From: Polaromonas sp. OV174 | GTDB taxonomy: Bacteria > Pseudomonadota > Gammaproteobacteria > Burkholderiales > Burkholderiaceae_C | DNA: 64,000 nt | Direction of reading: 5' to 3' | NCBI RefSeq assembly: GCF_900112285.1 | Contig: NZ_FOKZ01000010.1 | Location: forward strand, 62,001-126,000 | Shown here: positions 8,145 to 17,328 of the stretch, piece by piece | How positions within the stretch are numbered: the stretch's first letter is position 1 | How the letters are laid out: each line of letters opens with the position of its first letter | Position numbers and translations under genes: made by a program | The notes under the pieces: generated by a model | Seen by the model: the letters and a program-made list of their open reading frames with translations, nothing else | Database searches by the model: none | What the model was told of the DNA's origin: nothing

Positions 8145-9198
8145 ACATGTCGAGGGCAAGTGGATCGCCGCGTTTGTGCGCACTTTGCGCATGTGCCGCA
8201 TAGGGCCGGGCGACGTCGTGGCCATTCTTTCGGAGTCCCAGTCACGTGCAGTGCTGGTCCAGCTCGCGGAGCTGGCTCTGTGCCAGATCGGCGCGCGCGC
8301 CTTTCACATCCGCATCCCTTCACCGCCGCTTCGGGATCCGGTAGCGACACGTTCCACGGGATCGTCGCACAGCATTGGTCAATTGGAGCCGGTGATCGCT
8401 GCGCTGTCACAAGCACACACCGTGGTCGATTGCACGGTTGAGGGCTTGCTGCACGCGCCTGAAATGCCCAGGATTCTCGCCGGTGGCGCTCGCGTCTTCA
8501 TGGTCAGCAACGAGCACCCGGAAATTCTTGAGCGCTTGCAGCCTCGACGCTGGTTGCAACCCGTCGTCGAGAACGCCAAATCGAAGCTGCGCGCGGCGAC
8601 GCAGATGACCGTAACTTCAGCCAGCGGCACCAACCTGGTGGTCAACGTCCGTGGCGCTCCCGTCAAAGGGGCTGCGGGATATGTGGAAGAGCCGGGGCAG
8701 GTTGCGTACTGGCCGGGGGGGATCTGCCTGTGTTTCCCCGGGCCGGGGAGCGTGAGTGGCAAGCTGGTTCTGGCAGAGGGGGATGTGAATCTCACCTTCA
8801 AGCGATACATCCAGAGCCCCATCGAACTGACGATTGAGGATGATCACGTGGTCTCCATCAGCGGCAAGGGCTTGGACAGTGACCTCTTGCGCAGTTATTA
8901 CGAGGCTTGGGGAGACCGCGGCGCCTACGGTGTGTCTCATGTGGGCTGGGGCTTGAATCCTCTCGCGCGATGGGATTCCTTGACCATGTACGACAAGAGT
9001 CAGACCAACGGCACTGAGTTGCGGGCATTCGCCGGTAATTTTCTGTTTTCGACGGGGGCCAATGAGCATGCGGGCCGGTTTACGCAGGGGCACTTCGATT
9101 TCCCGATGCGCCATTGCACCGTGGCCCTTGATGGTGAAGTCGTTGTCGACGCCGGACGTGTTGTTGGTTTGGAGATTCCACAGGAGTTGGTCGAATGA
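8134..9198 (+). CDS. NicX-like ring-cleaving dioxygenase (2,5-dihydroxypyridine 5,6-dioxygenase family)
   Basis: A 354-residue protein that aligns in my memory with NicX of Pseudomonas putida over most of its length. Shared blocks include EEPGQVAYWPGGICLCFP, YGVSHVGWGLNPLARW, RAFAGNFLFSTGANEHAG and the C-terminal HFDFPMRHCTVALDGEVVV. The Fe(II) ligands of NicX (two His and one Asp) correspond to His269 in SHVGWG and His320/Asp322 in GHFDFP, all present. NicX converts 2,5-dihydroxypyridine to N-formylmaleamate. The fold is related to M29 aminopeptidases, which could mislead automatic annotation. Substrate identity here is inferred; a related N-heteroaromatic diol is possible. It overlaps both neighbours and is clearly in the operon. 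Confidence 0.75.
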   Translation: MLVEHVEGKWIAAFVRTLRMCRIGPGDVVAILSESQSRAVLVQLAELALCQIGARAFHIRIPSPPLRDPVATRSTGSSHSIGQLEPVIAALSQAHTVVDCTVEGLLHAPEMPRILAGGARVFMVSNEHPEILERLQPRRWLQPVVENAKSKLRAATQMTVTSASGTNLVVNVRGAPVKGAAGYVEEPGQVAYWPGGICLCFPGPGSVSGKLVLAEGDVNLTFKRYIQSPIELTIEDDHVVSISGKGLDSDLLRSYYEAWGDRGAYGVSHVGWGLNPLARWDSLTMYDKSQTNGTELRAFAGNFLFSTGANEHAGRFTQGHFDFPMRHCTVALDGEVVVDAGRVVGLEIPQELVE

Positions 9199-10850
9199 GT
9201 TGCAACGTAGATTTAGAGACCCCGATCCTGATCGCCGGAGGGGGATCCAGCGGCCTGACCTTGGCGGGTGAGCTTGGCTGGCGGAACACTCCTTGTATGG
9301 TGGTGGACCCGGCTTTGACGGTCAATCCTCATCCGAGAGCCAATGCGGTGGCCAACAGAAGCATGGAGTACTTTCGGCGCTGGGGCACCGACCGCACCCT
9401 GATAGGCGCAGGCGTCCCGTCCGACTACCCGGCCGCCTACTATTGGGTGTCAACACTGCGTGGCCACGAAGTCCACAGCCTCCAGCTTCCAAGTCACAAC
9501 GATCTTGAGGCGATGCGCCGCGACGGGCCGACGGATCCGCGTTCTGAGCTGCATTGGTCGCCTTATCTGAAAACCATTGTGGGTCAAAATGAGGTCGAGC
9601 AAATGCTGCGCAATCACGCGGCAACACGCCCCAGCGTGACGCAGAAGTATGGCTGGGCCCTCGAAAGCTTTACCGAGCAGGCTGACTGCGTTATGTCCGT
9701 GATTCGGCATATGGAGACTGGGCGCCAGCAAACCGTGCGATCGCAATGGCTTGTCGGTTGTGATGGAGGCAGGTCGGTGGTTAGAGAGTCGCTGGGCATC
9801 GGCTTGTCCGGACGGGCGGCTCTGGCGAACTTCATTTCGATATACTTTCGGGCCCCCGAATTCATGTCTAAGCATAAGTTTGGGCCCGCCAACATCTATT
9901 TCCCACTGCACAAGGACCACTGTGGCTTTCTGCTGAACTGGGATACCGGCAAGACCTGGACGTACCACCTGATTCTCAAGCCAGGACAGGACTGGCAGTC
10001 GATCGATCCAAAGGCGGCCATCACAGCCTTGCTTGGCTGCGAGACGGCTCTTGAGGTGGTCTCGGTTCAGCCGTGGACGGCGCATGCATTGACCGCAAAT
10101 CAATACCAAAGCCCCGGCGGGCGCGTCTTGATTGCGGGTGATGCGGCGCACCTGTTCACGCCTACCGGTGGTCTGGGCATGAACACCGGCGTGTCCGATG
10201 TCATTGATCTGGCGTGGAAGCTGGGCGCCTGCGCTGCGGGTTGGGCGGGAGACGGCTTGCTGCGAAGTTATGAAACCGAGCGCCGCCCCATTGGGATTCG
10301 CAACACCATGGAAGCGGCCGACAACTTTGACAAGTTGCACCAGGTCATGAAATCGGGAGATGTGCTTGATGACGATGGACCTGATGGCATGGCGTTGCGG
10401 GCGACTTTGAAGCGAGATCTGATAAGCCAGGAAAAGCTGTTGAAGTCGTCAGGTGTCCTGCTGGGCTACCGCTACGAGGACTCCCCCATAGGTTGGTCTG
10501 ACGGGACCGAGGCGCCTCCAGACAACCCTTTGATCTACACCCCCACAGCGCGGCCCGGCCATCGGGCGCCTCACGCCTGGGTGGGTCAAGACAAGTCTAT
10601 CCTGGATCTCTTTGGGGCCTGGTTTACGCTGATTTCGTTCAATGGAGACAATGAAATTGTGAAAATATTTCAGCAAGCTGCGATGGCACGAGGTGTGCCA
10701 CTTTCGGTGCAGTTTGTCGATGATTCGGCCGTTCGAGAGCTCTACGGCAATCGCCATTGTGTGTTGATACGTCCCGACATGATGGTGGGTTGGCGCGGCG
10801 ATACCGCGCCTGATGCGTTCGCCGTCATCGATCGTCTGCGTGGTGCATGA
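9195..10850 (+). CDS. FAD-dependent aromatic monooxygenase (TfdB/MhpA type)
   Basis: A 551-residue group A flavoprotein monooxygenase. The N-terminal FAD-binding GGGSSG motif lies at residues 15-20, the DG motif in WLVGCDGGRSVVRESLG, and the second FAD motif in VLIAGDAAHLFTPTGGLGMN around residues 312-330. The C-terminal part (from about residue 440) is the thioredoxin-like domain of phenol hydroxylase-type enzymes. It uses NAD(P)H and O2 to hydroxylate an aromatic ring. The start overlaps the dioxygenase stop by 4 bp (ATGA). It likely makes the diol that the NicX-like enzyme cleaves. It is longer than NicC (about 380 residues), so 6-hydroxynicotinate is not the obvious substrate. Confidence 0.85.
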   Translation: MSCNVDLETPILIAGGGSSGLTLAGELGWRNTPCMVVDPALTVNPHPRANAVANRSMEYFRRWGTDRTLIGAGVPSDYPAAYYWVSTLRGHEVHSLQLPSHNDLEAMRRDGPTDPRSELHWSPYLKTIVGQNEVEQMLRNHAATRPSVTQKYGWALESFTEQADCVMSVIRHMETGRQQTVRSQWLVGCDGGRSVVRESLGIGLSGRAALANFISIYFRAPEFMSKHKFGPANIYFPLHKDHCGFLLNWDTGKTWTYHLILKPGQDWQSIDPKAAITALLGCETALEVVSVQPWTAHALTANQYQSPGGRVLIAGDAAHLFTPTGGLGMNTGVSDVIDLAWKLGACAAGWAGDGLLRSYETERRPIGIRNTMEAADNFDKLHQVMKSGDVLDDDGPDGMALRATLKRDLISQEKLLKSSGVLLGYRYEDSPIGWSDGTEAPPDNPLIYTPTARPGHRAPHAWVGQDKSILDLFGAWFTLISFNGDNEIVKIFQQAAMARGVPLSVQFVDDSAVRELYGNRHCVLIRPDMMVGWRGDTAPDAFAVIDRLRGA

Positions 10851-10886
10851 ACAGTCAAACAAGGTCGGCTAAAAAAGGAGACAACT

Positions 10887-11867
10887 ATGTGGGTTACTTT
10901 TGCGAGGTTGGTTCGGGCGATGTCCGCGCTCATCCTGATTGTCGGTGCCATGCCGTCTCAGGCCCAAGGCTATCCATCCAAACCCATCCGATGGGTCGTT
11001 GCTTATCCGCCGGGAGGGGGCACTGACGTTCTTGCGCGTTTGGTCGGATCCCAATTGTCGAAGCAGATGGGGCAGCCTGTTGTCATCGAAAATCGTCCTG
11101 GAGGCGCGGGTTTTATTGCATCGGAGGCTGTTGCGCGATCACCAGGCGACGGACATACCATTTTTACCGGAGACAACGGCACACTGGTTTACAACGCGGC
11201 GTTGTTCAAACGAACTCCTTACGACGCCGTCAAGGATTTCGCTTCCGTGGGTTTGATGGCCCGCTTTCCATTGATATTGCTTGCGAGTGCAGGCTCGCCA
11301 TTTTCAACAGCCAGCCAAATGCTGGAAACCAGCAAGCGCAAGCCTGGAGTACTGAATTATGGTTCGCCTGGCCTCGGAAGCCCGCACCACCTAGCAATGG
11401 AGTTGCTGAAACAGAAGGCTGGGTTGTCGATCGTGCACGTTCCCTACAAGGGAAGCGGGCCAGCTTTACAGGATTTGATTGGAGGGGAACTTGGCTTGTT
11501 CGTTGCCGATGCAGCTGCAGCGCTACCTATGGTGAGAAGCGGGAAAATAAAAGCCCTGGCTGTCTTTTCGAAGTCACGGATGGCCGCTTTGCCTGAAATT
11601 CCAACGTTCATTGAATTGGGAGTTGAAGGCGTAGAGGCATATGGCTGGCAGGCTTTAGTCGTTCCAACAAGCACACCAAAAGAGATCGTTTCTAGGCTCA
11701 ACTCCGAGTTAGTCAAAGCCATCCGGGCCCCGGAAGTTGCTCCCAAGCTGGTTGATTTCGGATTGGAGCTCATTCCCAGTGATCCGATGACAATGACTCG
11801 TTACCTGTCTGAGGAGGCACGCCTGTGGCATGAGCTTATTCGAGAGCGGAAAATCACACTGGAATGA
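10887..11867 (+). CDS. Bug-type substrate-binding protein of the catabolic operon
   Basis: A 326-residue Bug/TctC receptor with a signal peptide (ARLVRAMSALILIVGAMPSQAQ). Hallmarks: PIRWVVAYPPGGGTDVLARL, NRPGGAGFIASEAVA, NYGSPGLGSPHHLAME and HVPYKGSGPALQDLIGG. A strong AAAGGAG Shine-Dalgarno precedes the ATG. It is 36 bp behind the monooxygenase in the same direction, so its ligand is probably the substrate of the catabolic operon; no membrane subunits are present. The coding sequence is more AT-rich than the core genes on either side of the island. Confidence 0.9.
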   Translation: MWVTFARLVRAMSALILIVGAMPSQAQGYPSKPIRWVVAYPPGGGTDVLARLVGSQLSKQMGQPVVIENRPGGAGFIASEAVARSPGDGHTIFTGDNGTLVYNAALFKRTPYDAVKDFASVGLMARFPLILLASAGSPFSTASQMLETSKRKPGVLNYGSPGLGSPHHLAMELLKQKAGLSIVHVPYKGSGPALQDLIGGELGLFVADAAAALPMVRSGKIKALAVFSKSRMAALPEIPTFIELGVEGVEAYGWQALVVPTSTPKEIVSRLNSELVKAIRAPEVAPKLVDFGLELIPSDPMTMTRYLSEEARLWHELIRERKITLE

Positions 11868-12004
11868 CAGTGTCTTTGCCCTAACCGCTGGTGCCGACAA
11901 TTGGTGACCACTCCAATAGCCTAAAAATCAAGACTGCCAGCGGGCTGCAGCTTGATTACCTTGGGTCATCGAAATCTGCACAACTGCTCAAATTTGTGTC
12001 GGCG

Positions 12005-12029
12005 GCAAAAAACTATGCTTTAAGTCGCA
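12005..12029. repeat. Transposon-end-like repeat, copy 1
   Basis: AACTATGCTTTAAGTCG core shared with 13677-13698 and 13872-13893 and, inverted, with 13823-13841. Multiple short copies of about 22 bp near a TniQ-like fragment resemble transposase-binding sites of Tn7/Tn5053-type elements. Confidence 0.55.
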
Positions 12030-12034
12030 CGGTG

Positions 12035-12147
12035 CTGTGACTTAACCCATTGAACTCACCGGCGTCTCCGACGCTATTGGCCGAGAGTAGTAGTTTTGTG
12101 GGTTGATCCGCACCATAAAACACTCGAAAAACTACTGCCGTGAGAGT
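12035..12147. repeat. 113-bp imperfect direct repeat, copy 2
   Basis: Same orientation as 5427-5539, about 104 of 113 positions identical. The hairpin-forming half (AGTAGTTTT against AAAACTACT, plus GTTTTGTGG/CCATAAAAC) pairs better here than in copy 1, which suggests that the structure matters or that this copy is closer to the original. Confidence 0.8.
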
Positions 12148-12222
12148 AGTGAGTATCCGCGTGAATAGCCGCAACAGCCCGCCTACGAATCAGCATAAGA
12201 AGGATCCGACCTGCGGACCGTA

Positions 12223-12841
12223 CTACCAATTTCGGCGTCCGTTCGTGCGACACCAAGCGACTGGCAACAAGCTTGCCCCCAGCAAAACCTCATTGGGCAG
12301 TTTGGAGCCAAAGATGGCGGTCAGATCATCCTGCGCCCACTTCGGATGGGTTGAGTTCTGGTGCGGGTAGTGGTGCGTGACCACCACCGTGTTCTTGGGC
12401 TCCCCCTGAAGCAGCTCGCTTTTTAGCCAAGTTAGGCTGTCCTGGTGCCGGGCCAGCGTATGTGCCGCCGTCAACCGAGGCTTGGACTGGCGGGGTGCCA
12501 CGCTCGTGTGTTCCGCCATCAGGGGATCCGCCTCGATGCGACGAAAGTCGTTGAGGCCGCGTTCAGCCGCCCGCATCATCTGGGAACGGCGGGACAGACC
12601 GAAGAATTCAAAGTCCGTCCAGAGCGTGCAGCCCAGAAACCGGATGCCCTGGATAGTGACCGAATCGTACTCCAGGAAATGCACCCCGTGTACCTTGGCC
12701 TGAAGCCGCAATTCGTCCAGCAGCTGAGTCCAGTGGTGGCCATAAAACTCGTGGTTTCCGGCCACATATATGACGGGCTTGTTCGGAAAGGTCTGGCGTG
12801 CCCAGCTGATGCCCTGGGCACCCAGGTGAATACCAGCTTGG
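12223..12841 (-). pseudogene. Metallophosphoesterase fragment, truncated at both ends
   Basis: The minus-strand frame encodes the middle of a calcineurin-like phosphoesterase: GAQGISWARQTFPNKPVIYV followed by AGNHEFYGHHW (the GNHE metal-binding block) and later TVVVTHHYPHQNS. The N-terminal metal block (usually DLHLEF and GD) is missing: upstream the frame runs into unrelated sequence and a stop near 12840-12870. The C-terminal GHTH block is also missing; after FGSKLPNEVLLGASL the frame continues into unrelated residues. Without these ligands it cannot be active. It lies in opposite orientation against the TniQ-like fragment, as expected of gene debris in a rearranged region. Confidence 0.65.
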
Positions 12842-12861
12842 CTTGGGCTCCAGGAACTAGC

Positions 12862-13470
12862 CCTTTGAGCAAGGAGTCATTCCCGGTTTACCGGGTCCAA
12901 GAAGATGTTTATGAAGTTCTCGCGGCTCGGGCGCTAGCTGAACTCGTTGCAATGCTTCCAACGATTATTCAAGGAAATTTCGCTTTTGCTATTGATCTTG
13001 ACTTCTTGATGGAACACTGCCGAAAATTTGGCATCGCGACCAGTCAAAGAGAGCTCGGGCGGCGAGCTCGGATGTTAACGTCAACGCTAAATGCGATTTC
13101 AAGAAGAAAGCACATTCCGACTTTGCAAAATCTTGTTGCTCTTGCCGTTGTCAGTGGAGTCTCTCTAGTCGGCCTGCTCTGTGTCGATTTCTGGCGTGTC
13201 AATTCCGGGATTGAAAAAATGGCAATTCGAGACTTTGAATTTCCCGATCGTAGGGGGCAAAAATTTCATCCATGGGAGGAAGTGGAAAAGTACGTGATGA
13301 AAGAAATTGCTAAAGGCAATGCTGAATTGCCATGGCCTATGGCAAGGAAACTGGGCATTTGCGAGAAGCAGTTCTGCCTGCGATTGCCTGAGGCGTCAAA
13401 AGCACTCCGCGCGGCGGTCCTAAGTAAGGAATTTTTTGCAGCGGAATGTGAATACCTGAAAAAAGGTTAA
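12862..13470 (+). pseudogene. TniQ/TnsD-like C-terminal fragment
   Basis: The frame that ends at 13470 is open further upstream, but before about 12860 it is only antisense to the phosphoesterase fragment. The supported part (about 200 residues) has an HTH-like block (ATSQRELGRRARMLTSTLNA, PTLQNLVALAVVSGVSLVGLL) and a second one (HPWEEVEKYVMKEIAKGN ... WPMARKLGICEKQFCLRLPE). The arrangement of W-x-x-V-E, a helix-turn-helix and then a PE motif resembles the C-terminus of TniQ/TnsD target-selection proteins. The zinc-finger N-terminus is absent, so it is a 5'-truncated remnant. Base composition is clearly more AT-rich than the core genes. The family call is moderate; an XRE-like regulator is an alternative. 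Confidence 0.45.
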
Positions 13471-13676
13471 AGAATTCACAGAAAAAAGCCAACAATAGGG
13501 AAGCCAAGTTTCGACGGACAGAAATTCCGAGAAAGCTGGGCGTTACAGTCTCTGACCGAGTTTTTCAGCTCGCATGGCATGAGATTTTCCCTCCATCATT
13601 CGTTGGTGCGTCTTGGCACAATTCAGCTGCCTGTTCTGCCGTAGCAAGTTGACTTAAATTGGGCCTTTCGACTTGC

Positions 13677-13698
13677 GGCCAACTTATGCTTTAAGTCG
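13677..13698. repeat. Transposon-end-like repeat, copy 2
   Basis: GGCCAACTTATGCTTTAAGT plus CG. GACTTAAA at 13651-13658 pairs with TTTAAGTC at 13690-13697, so this copy also lies in an inverted repeat. Confidence 0.6.
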
Positions 13699-13822
13699 GC
13701 GTCCTAATCAGGGGGCGCGCTCCAATTGCCCAAAAGAAGCTTCATCTCTCCACCCTCGGGAGTTGGGACAACTACTTCGTAATCAATTCGCTATTTCTTG
13801 TTCCTTTTGGATTTGAACAAGG

Positions 13823-13893
13823 TTTAAAGCATAAGTTGGCCGAGAGTTATTAACGTTAATTCTCGATTTCTGGCCAAACTATGCTTTAAGTCG
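13823..13893. repeat. Long inverted repeat made of two end-like repeats
   Basis: AAAGCATAAGTTGGCC (13826-13841) pairs with GGCCAAACTATGCTTT (13872-13887) with one or two mismatches, and GAGA...TCTC forms an inner stem around TTAACGTTAA. The result is a hairpin of about 60 nt. It could act as a terminator for icmF read from the minus strand, although there is no clear T-run. Confidence 0.65.
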
Positions 13894-13912
13894 CAGTACC
13901 GGCTCCTACAGC

Positions 13913-16900
13913 CTACATATTGCGCCGGTACTGCCCGCCGACTTCAAACAGCGCATTGGTGATCTGCCCGAGCGAGCACACGCGTACCGCATCCATCAAC
14001 ACCTCAAACACGTTCTTGTTCTCTATTACTGCCTGCTGCAGCCGCTTGAGCTGCGCCGGCGCTTGGGCTGCGTGGCGGGTGTGGAAGTCTTGCAGGCGGG
14101 TCAACTGGCTCTGCTTTTCTGCGTCGGTCGAGCGGGCGAGTTCGAGCTTGTCATGGACCGCGTCGCCGTGTGGATTGCGGAAGGTGTTGACGCCAATGAT
14201 GGGCAGCTCGCCGGTGTGCTTGAGCATTTCGTAGTGCATGGATTCGTCCTGAATCCTGCCGCGCTGGTAGCCGGTCTCCATGGCGCCCAGCACGCCGCCG
14301 CGGTCGGCGATGGCGGCAAACTCGGCCAGCACGGCTTCTTCGACCAGTTCGGTCAGCTCTTCGATGATGAAGGCGCCCTGCGACGGATTCTCATTTTTGG
14401 CCAGCCCCCATTCGCGGTTGATGATGAGCTGGATCGCCATGGCGCGGCGCACGCTGTCTTCGGTCGGCGTAGTGATCGCCTCATCGAAGGCATTGGTGTG
14501 CAGGCTGTTGCAGTTGTCGTAAATCGCAATCAGCGCCTGCAGCGTGGTGCGTATGTCGTTGAACTGAATCTCCTGCGCGTGCAGGCTGCGGCCACTTGTC
14601 TGGATGTGGTATTTGAGCTTTTGACTGCGTTCGTTGGCGCCGTATTTTTCCTTCATGGCGACGGCCCAGATGCGGCGCGCCACTCGGCCCATCACGGTGT
14701 ATTCGGGGTCCATGCCGTTGCTGAAGAAAAAGCTCAGGTTGGGCGCGAAGTCGTCGATGTGCATGCCGCGCGCCAGATAGGCTTCGACAAAGGTGAAGCC
14801 ATTGGACAGCGTGAAGGCCAGCTGGCTGATCGGGTTGGCGCCGGCTTCGGCGATGTGATAGCCGCTGATGGAGACGCTGTAGAAATTGCGCACGTTGTGG
14901 TGCACAAAATATTCGGCGATGTCGCCCATCACCTTCAGGCTGAATTCGGTGGAGAAAATACAGGTGTTCTGGCCCTGGTCTTCTTTCAGGATGTCGGCCT
15001 GAACCGTGCCGCGCACATTGGCCAGCACCCATTCGCGGATCTTGGCCGCTTCCGTCTCGCTGGCTTCGCGGCCATTGTCGGCCTTGAATTTTTCCAGGTT
15101 CTGGTCGAGTGCGGTATTCATGAACATGGCCAGAATGCTGGGCGCCGGGCCGTTGATGGTCATGGACACGCTGGTGGAGGGGCTGCACAGGTCAAAGCCG
15201 CCGTAGAGCACCTTCATGTCGTCCAGCGTGGCGATGGACACCCCCGAGTTGCCGACCTTGCCGTAGATGTCGGGCCGCACCGCCGGGTCGTTGCCGTAGA
15301 GCGTGACCGAGTCGAAGGCGGTGGACAGGCGCTTGGCCGCCATGCCTTCGCTGAGCAATTTAAGGCGCGTGTTGGTGCGGAAGGGATCGCCTTCGCCGGC
15401 AAACATGCGGGTCGGGTCTTCGCCTTCGCGCTTGAAGGCAAAGGTTCCGGCGGTATAGGGGTAGCTGCCGGGCACGTTGTCCAGCATCAGCCATTGGAGA
15501 ATTTCGCCATGGTCTTGGTACTTGGGCAGGCTGACCTTGCGTATGGGGATGCCCGAGAGCGATTTGGTGACCAACTGGGTACGGATTTCCTTGTCGCGAA
15601 TTTTCACCACGTACTCATCACCGGCGTAGGCCCGCTGCATTTCAGGCCACTGGGCCAGCAGCTTTTTGGCCGCCGGATGCTGAACTTGTTCACGTTGCTC
15701 GGCCAGATCAATGGCGGCCTCGGTAGCCCTGGCCTTGTCGGGTTTGCCCACCTTGAGCATGGCGGCGGCGGCGCGCAGTTGCTGAATCTCGCGGGCCAGC
15801 GTGGCTTGTTCGAGAGCGCGTTTCTTGTAGTCGCGCACGGTATCGGTAATTTCGGCCAGGTAGCGCGTGCGGGCCGCCGGCACCACCGGCGTCTGATGGG
15901 TGCTGTGGCGCACATCGACCAGCGGCAGGGCACCATCTCCGAGGGTCAGGCCCAATGCTGCAAGCCGGGGTTTGAGCGCTTGATAGAGCGCGGTGACCCC
16001 GTCATCGTTAAAGCGTGCGGCCATGGTGCCGAACACCGGCATCTGGTCGGCCGGCGTGGTCCAGGCTTCCTTGTTGCGCTGCACCTGCTTGGAGACATCG
16101 CGCAGGGCATCGAGTGAACCTTTGCGGTCGAACTTGTTGATGGCGACGAATTCGGCAAAGTCCAGCATGTCGATTTTTTCGAGCTGGCTGGCGGCGCCGA
16201 ACTCGGGTGTCATGACGTACATGGGGACATCGACATGCGGCACGATGGCGGCGTCGCCCTGGCCTATGCCCGAGGTTTCCACGATGATCAAATCGAAGCC
16301 GGCGGCCTTGCAGGCGGCAATCACATCGGGCAGTGCCTGGCTGATTTCCGAGCCAAAATCGCGCGTGGCGAGACTGCGCATGAAAACCCGTTGCCCGCCT
16401 GGCACCAGCGAACGCAGCGAAGGGCCGCCCCGAGCAAGTTCAGCCCCCTCGGGGGGCAGCGAGGACACGTCAGTGCCGAGCGTGGGGGCCTGTGAATTCC
16501 AGGGGTTGATGGCATTCATGCGGATGCGGTCGCCCAGCAAGGCGCCGCCGCTTTTGCGCCGTGAGGGATCTATGCTGATGAGGGCCACACGCAGGTGGTC
16601 GTTCTGGTCCAGCCGCAGGCGACGGATCAGTTCATCGGTGAGCGATGACTTGCCGGCGCCGCCGGTCCCCGTGATGCCCAGTACCGGTATCTTTTTGATA
16701 GCAGCTTGCGCGTGTACCGCCTGCACTAAAGCCTCATCGGCCTTGTTGTTTTCGAGTGCGGTGATGAGCTGTGCCAGGGCTCGCCAGTTCATTTCCCCAT
16801 GGCCTTGAATCGCCTCGATGCTGTGGGGCGCAAAGCCCGTCAGGTCTTGGTCGCAGCGCATCACCATCTCGCCTATCATGCCGGCCAGGCCCATCTTCTG

Positions 16901-17302
16901 GCCATCTTCCGGGCTGAAAATGCGTGCCACCCCATAGGCATGAAGCTCGCGGATTTCGGGTGCAACGATCACGCCGCCGCCGCCGCCAAAGACCTGGATA
17001 TGTTCGCCGCCGCGGCTTTTCAGCAAATCCACCATGTACTTGAAGTACTCCACATGACCGCCCTGGTAGGAGCTGATGGCGATGCCTTGAGCGTCTTCCT
17101 GCAGGGCAGCGGTCACGACTTCATCGACGCTGCGGTTGTGGCCCAGGTGAATCACCTCGGCACCCATGCCTTGCAGGATGCGCCGCATGATGTTGATGGC
17201 GGCGTCATGGCCGTCAAACAGGCTGGCGGCTGTGATAAAACGTACTTTGTGCGTGGGGCGGTAGTTGGCAAGCACCTTGTATTCGGCGGACAGGTCGGTC
17301 AT
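13913..17302 (-). CDS. icmF: Fused isobutyryl-CoA mutase with GTPase chaperone domain
   Basis: A 1129-residue adenosylcobalamin enzyme that interconverts isobutyryl-CoA and n-butyryl-CoA. Domain order: B12-binding domain with DGH at residues 30-32; a MeaB-like GTPase with P-loop [12 protein letters not shown] near 209-220 and NKFDRKG; a linker; then the mutase TIM barrel ([54 protein letters not shown]). This order is diagnostic of IcmF against methylmalonyl-CoA mutase. I start at the ATG at 17302 ([16 protein letters not shown]); the frame stays open to 17464, but that part is only antiparallel-frame reading of the PPK2 gene. Residues about 188-204 ([15 protein letters not shown]), between the first two domains, are encoded by a copy of a dispersed repeat. 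It is downstream of ppk2, probably co-transcribed. Confidence 0.95.
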   Translation of the reverse strand: MTDLSAEYKVLANYRPTHKVRFITAASLFDGHDAAINIMRRILQGMGAEVIHLGHNRSVDEVVTAALQEDAQGIAISSYQGGHVEYFKYMVDLLKSRGGEHIQVFGGGGGVIVAPEIRELHAYGVARIFSPEDGQKMGLAGMIGEMVMRCDQDLTGFAPHSIEAIQGHGEMNWRALAQLITALENNKADEALVQAVHAQAAIKKIPVLGITGTGGAGKSSLTDELIRRLRLDQNDHLRVALISIDPSRRKSGGALLGDRIRMNAINPWNSQAPTLGTDVSSLPPEGAELARGGPSLRSLVPGGQRVFMRSLATRDFGSEISQALPDVIAACKAAGFDLIIVETSGIGQGDAAIVPHVDVPMYVMTPEFGAASQLEKIDMLDFAEFVAINKFDRKGSLDALRDVSKQVQRNKEAWTTPADQMPVFGTMAARFNDDGVTALYQALKPRLAALGLTLGDGALPLVDVRHSTHQTPVVPAARTRYLAEITDTVRDYKKRALEQATLAREIQQLRAAAAMLKVGKPDKARATEAAIDLAEQREQVQHPAAKKLLAQWPEMQRAYAGDEYVVKIRDKEIRTQLVTKSLSGIPIRKVSLPKYQDHGEILQWLMLDNVPGSYPYTAGTFAFKREGEDPTRMFAGEGDPFRTNTRLKLLSEGMAAKRLSTAFDSVTLYGNDPAVRPDIYGKVGNSGVSIATLDDMKVLYGGFDLCSPSTSVSMTINGPAPSILAMFMNTALDQNLEKFKADNGREASETEAAKIREWVLANVRGTVQADILKEDQGQNTCIFSTEFSLKVMGDIAEYFVHHNVRNFYSVSISGYHIAEAGANPISQLAFTLSNGFTFVEAYLARGMHIDDFAPNLSFFFSNGMDPEYTVMGRVARRIWAVAMKEKYGANERSQKLKYHIQTSGRSLHAQEIQFNDIRTTLQALIAIYDNCNSLHTNAFDEAITTPTEDSVRRAMAIQLIINREWGLAKNENPSQGAFIIEELTELVEEAVLAEFAAIADRGGVLGAMETGYQRGRIQDESMHYEMLKHTGELPIIGVNTFRNPHGDAVHDKLELARSTDAEKQSQLTRLQDFHTRHAAQAPAQLKRLQQAVIENKNVFEVLMDAVRVCSLGQITNALFEVGGQYRRNM
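16688..16735. repeat. Dispersed repeat copy b, inside icmF
   Basis: TTTTTGATAGCAGCTTGCGC and the following GTGTACCGCCTGCACTAAAG match the intergenic Comamonadaceae-type repeat, but lie in frame inside icmF and encode [14 protein letters not shown] in the interdomain linker. Confidence 0.6.
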
Positions 17303-17328
17303 GGCTGGGGTCTTTCGCTGGGAGGTCT

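Larger units (their letters stand above)
11868..12222. other. Intergenic region at the right border of the island
   Basis: About 355 bases without a credible gene. It holds a transposon-end-like motif (12005-12029), copy 2 of the 113-bp repeat (12035-12147), and a short hairpin TTAAGTC...GACTTAA (12020-12044) joining the two. A possible element end TGTCGGCGG starts at 11997. Confidence 0.5.
13471..13912. other. Intergenic region with clustered short repeats
   Basis: About 440 bases, no gene seen. It contains three copies of the transposon-end-like motif (13677-13698, 13823-13841 inverted, 13872-13893) and a partial copy near 13649-13664. The inverted pair forms a long hairpin directly before the icmF stop codon. 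Confidence 0.55.

Noticed and set aside
8134..9198. Calling the NicX-like protein an M29 aminopeptidase
   Set aside because: The His/His/Asp arrangement and the surrounding blocks match NicX, and the gene lies in an aromatic catabolic operon.
12445..12860. Upstream extension of the TniQ-like frame to a 341-residue protein
   Set aside because: This part is the complement of a recognisable phosphoesterase sequence and has no similarity of its own.
12035..13893. Integron attC sites (the 113-bp repeat and hairpin motifs have RYYYAAC-like ends)
   Set aside because: No consistent pair of RYYYAAC and GTTRRRY core sites bounds the hairpins, no integrase gene is present, and the TniQ-like fragment fits a transposon better.
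14063..16117. Long plus-strand open frame (684 codons) opposite icmF
   Set aside because: It is antisense to a clearly conserved protein. Its translation is histidine/glycine/valine-rich low-complexity, as expected in GC-rich DNA.
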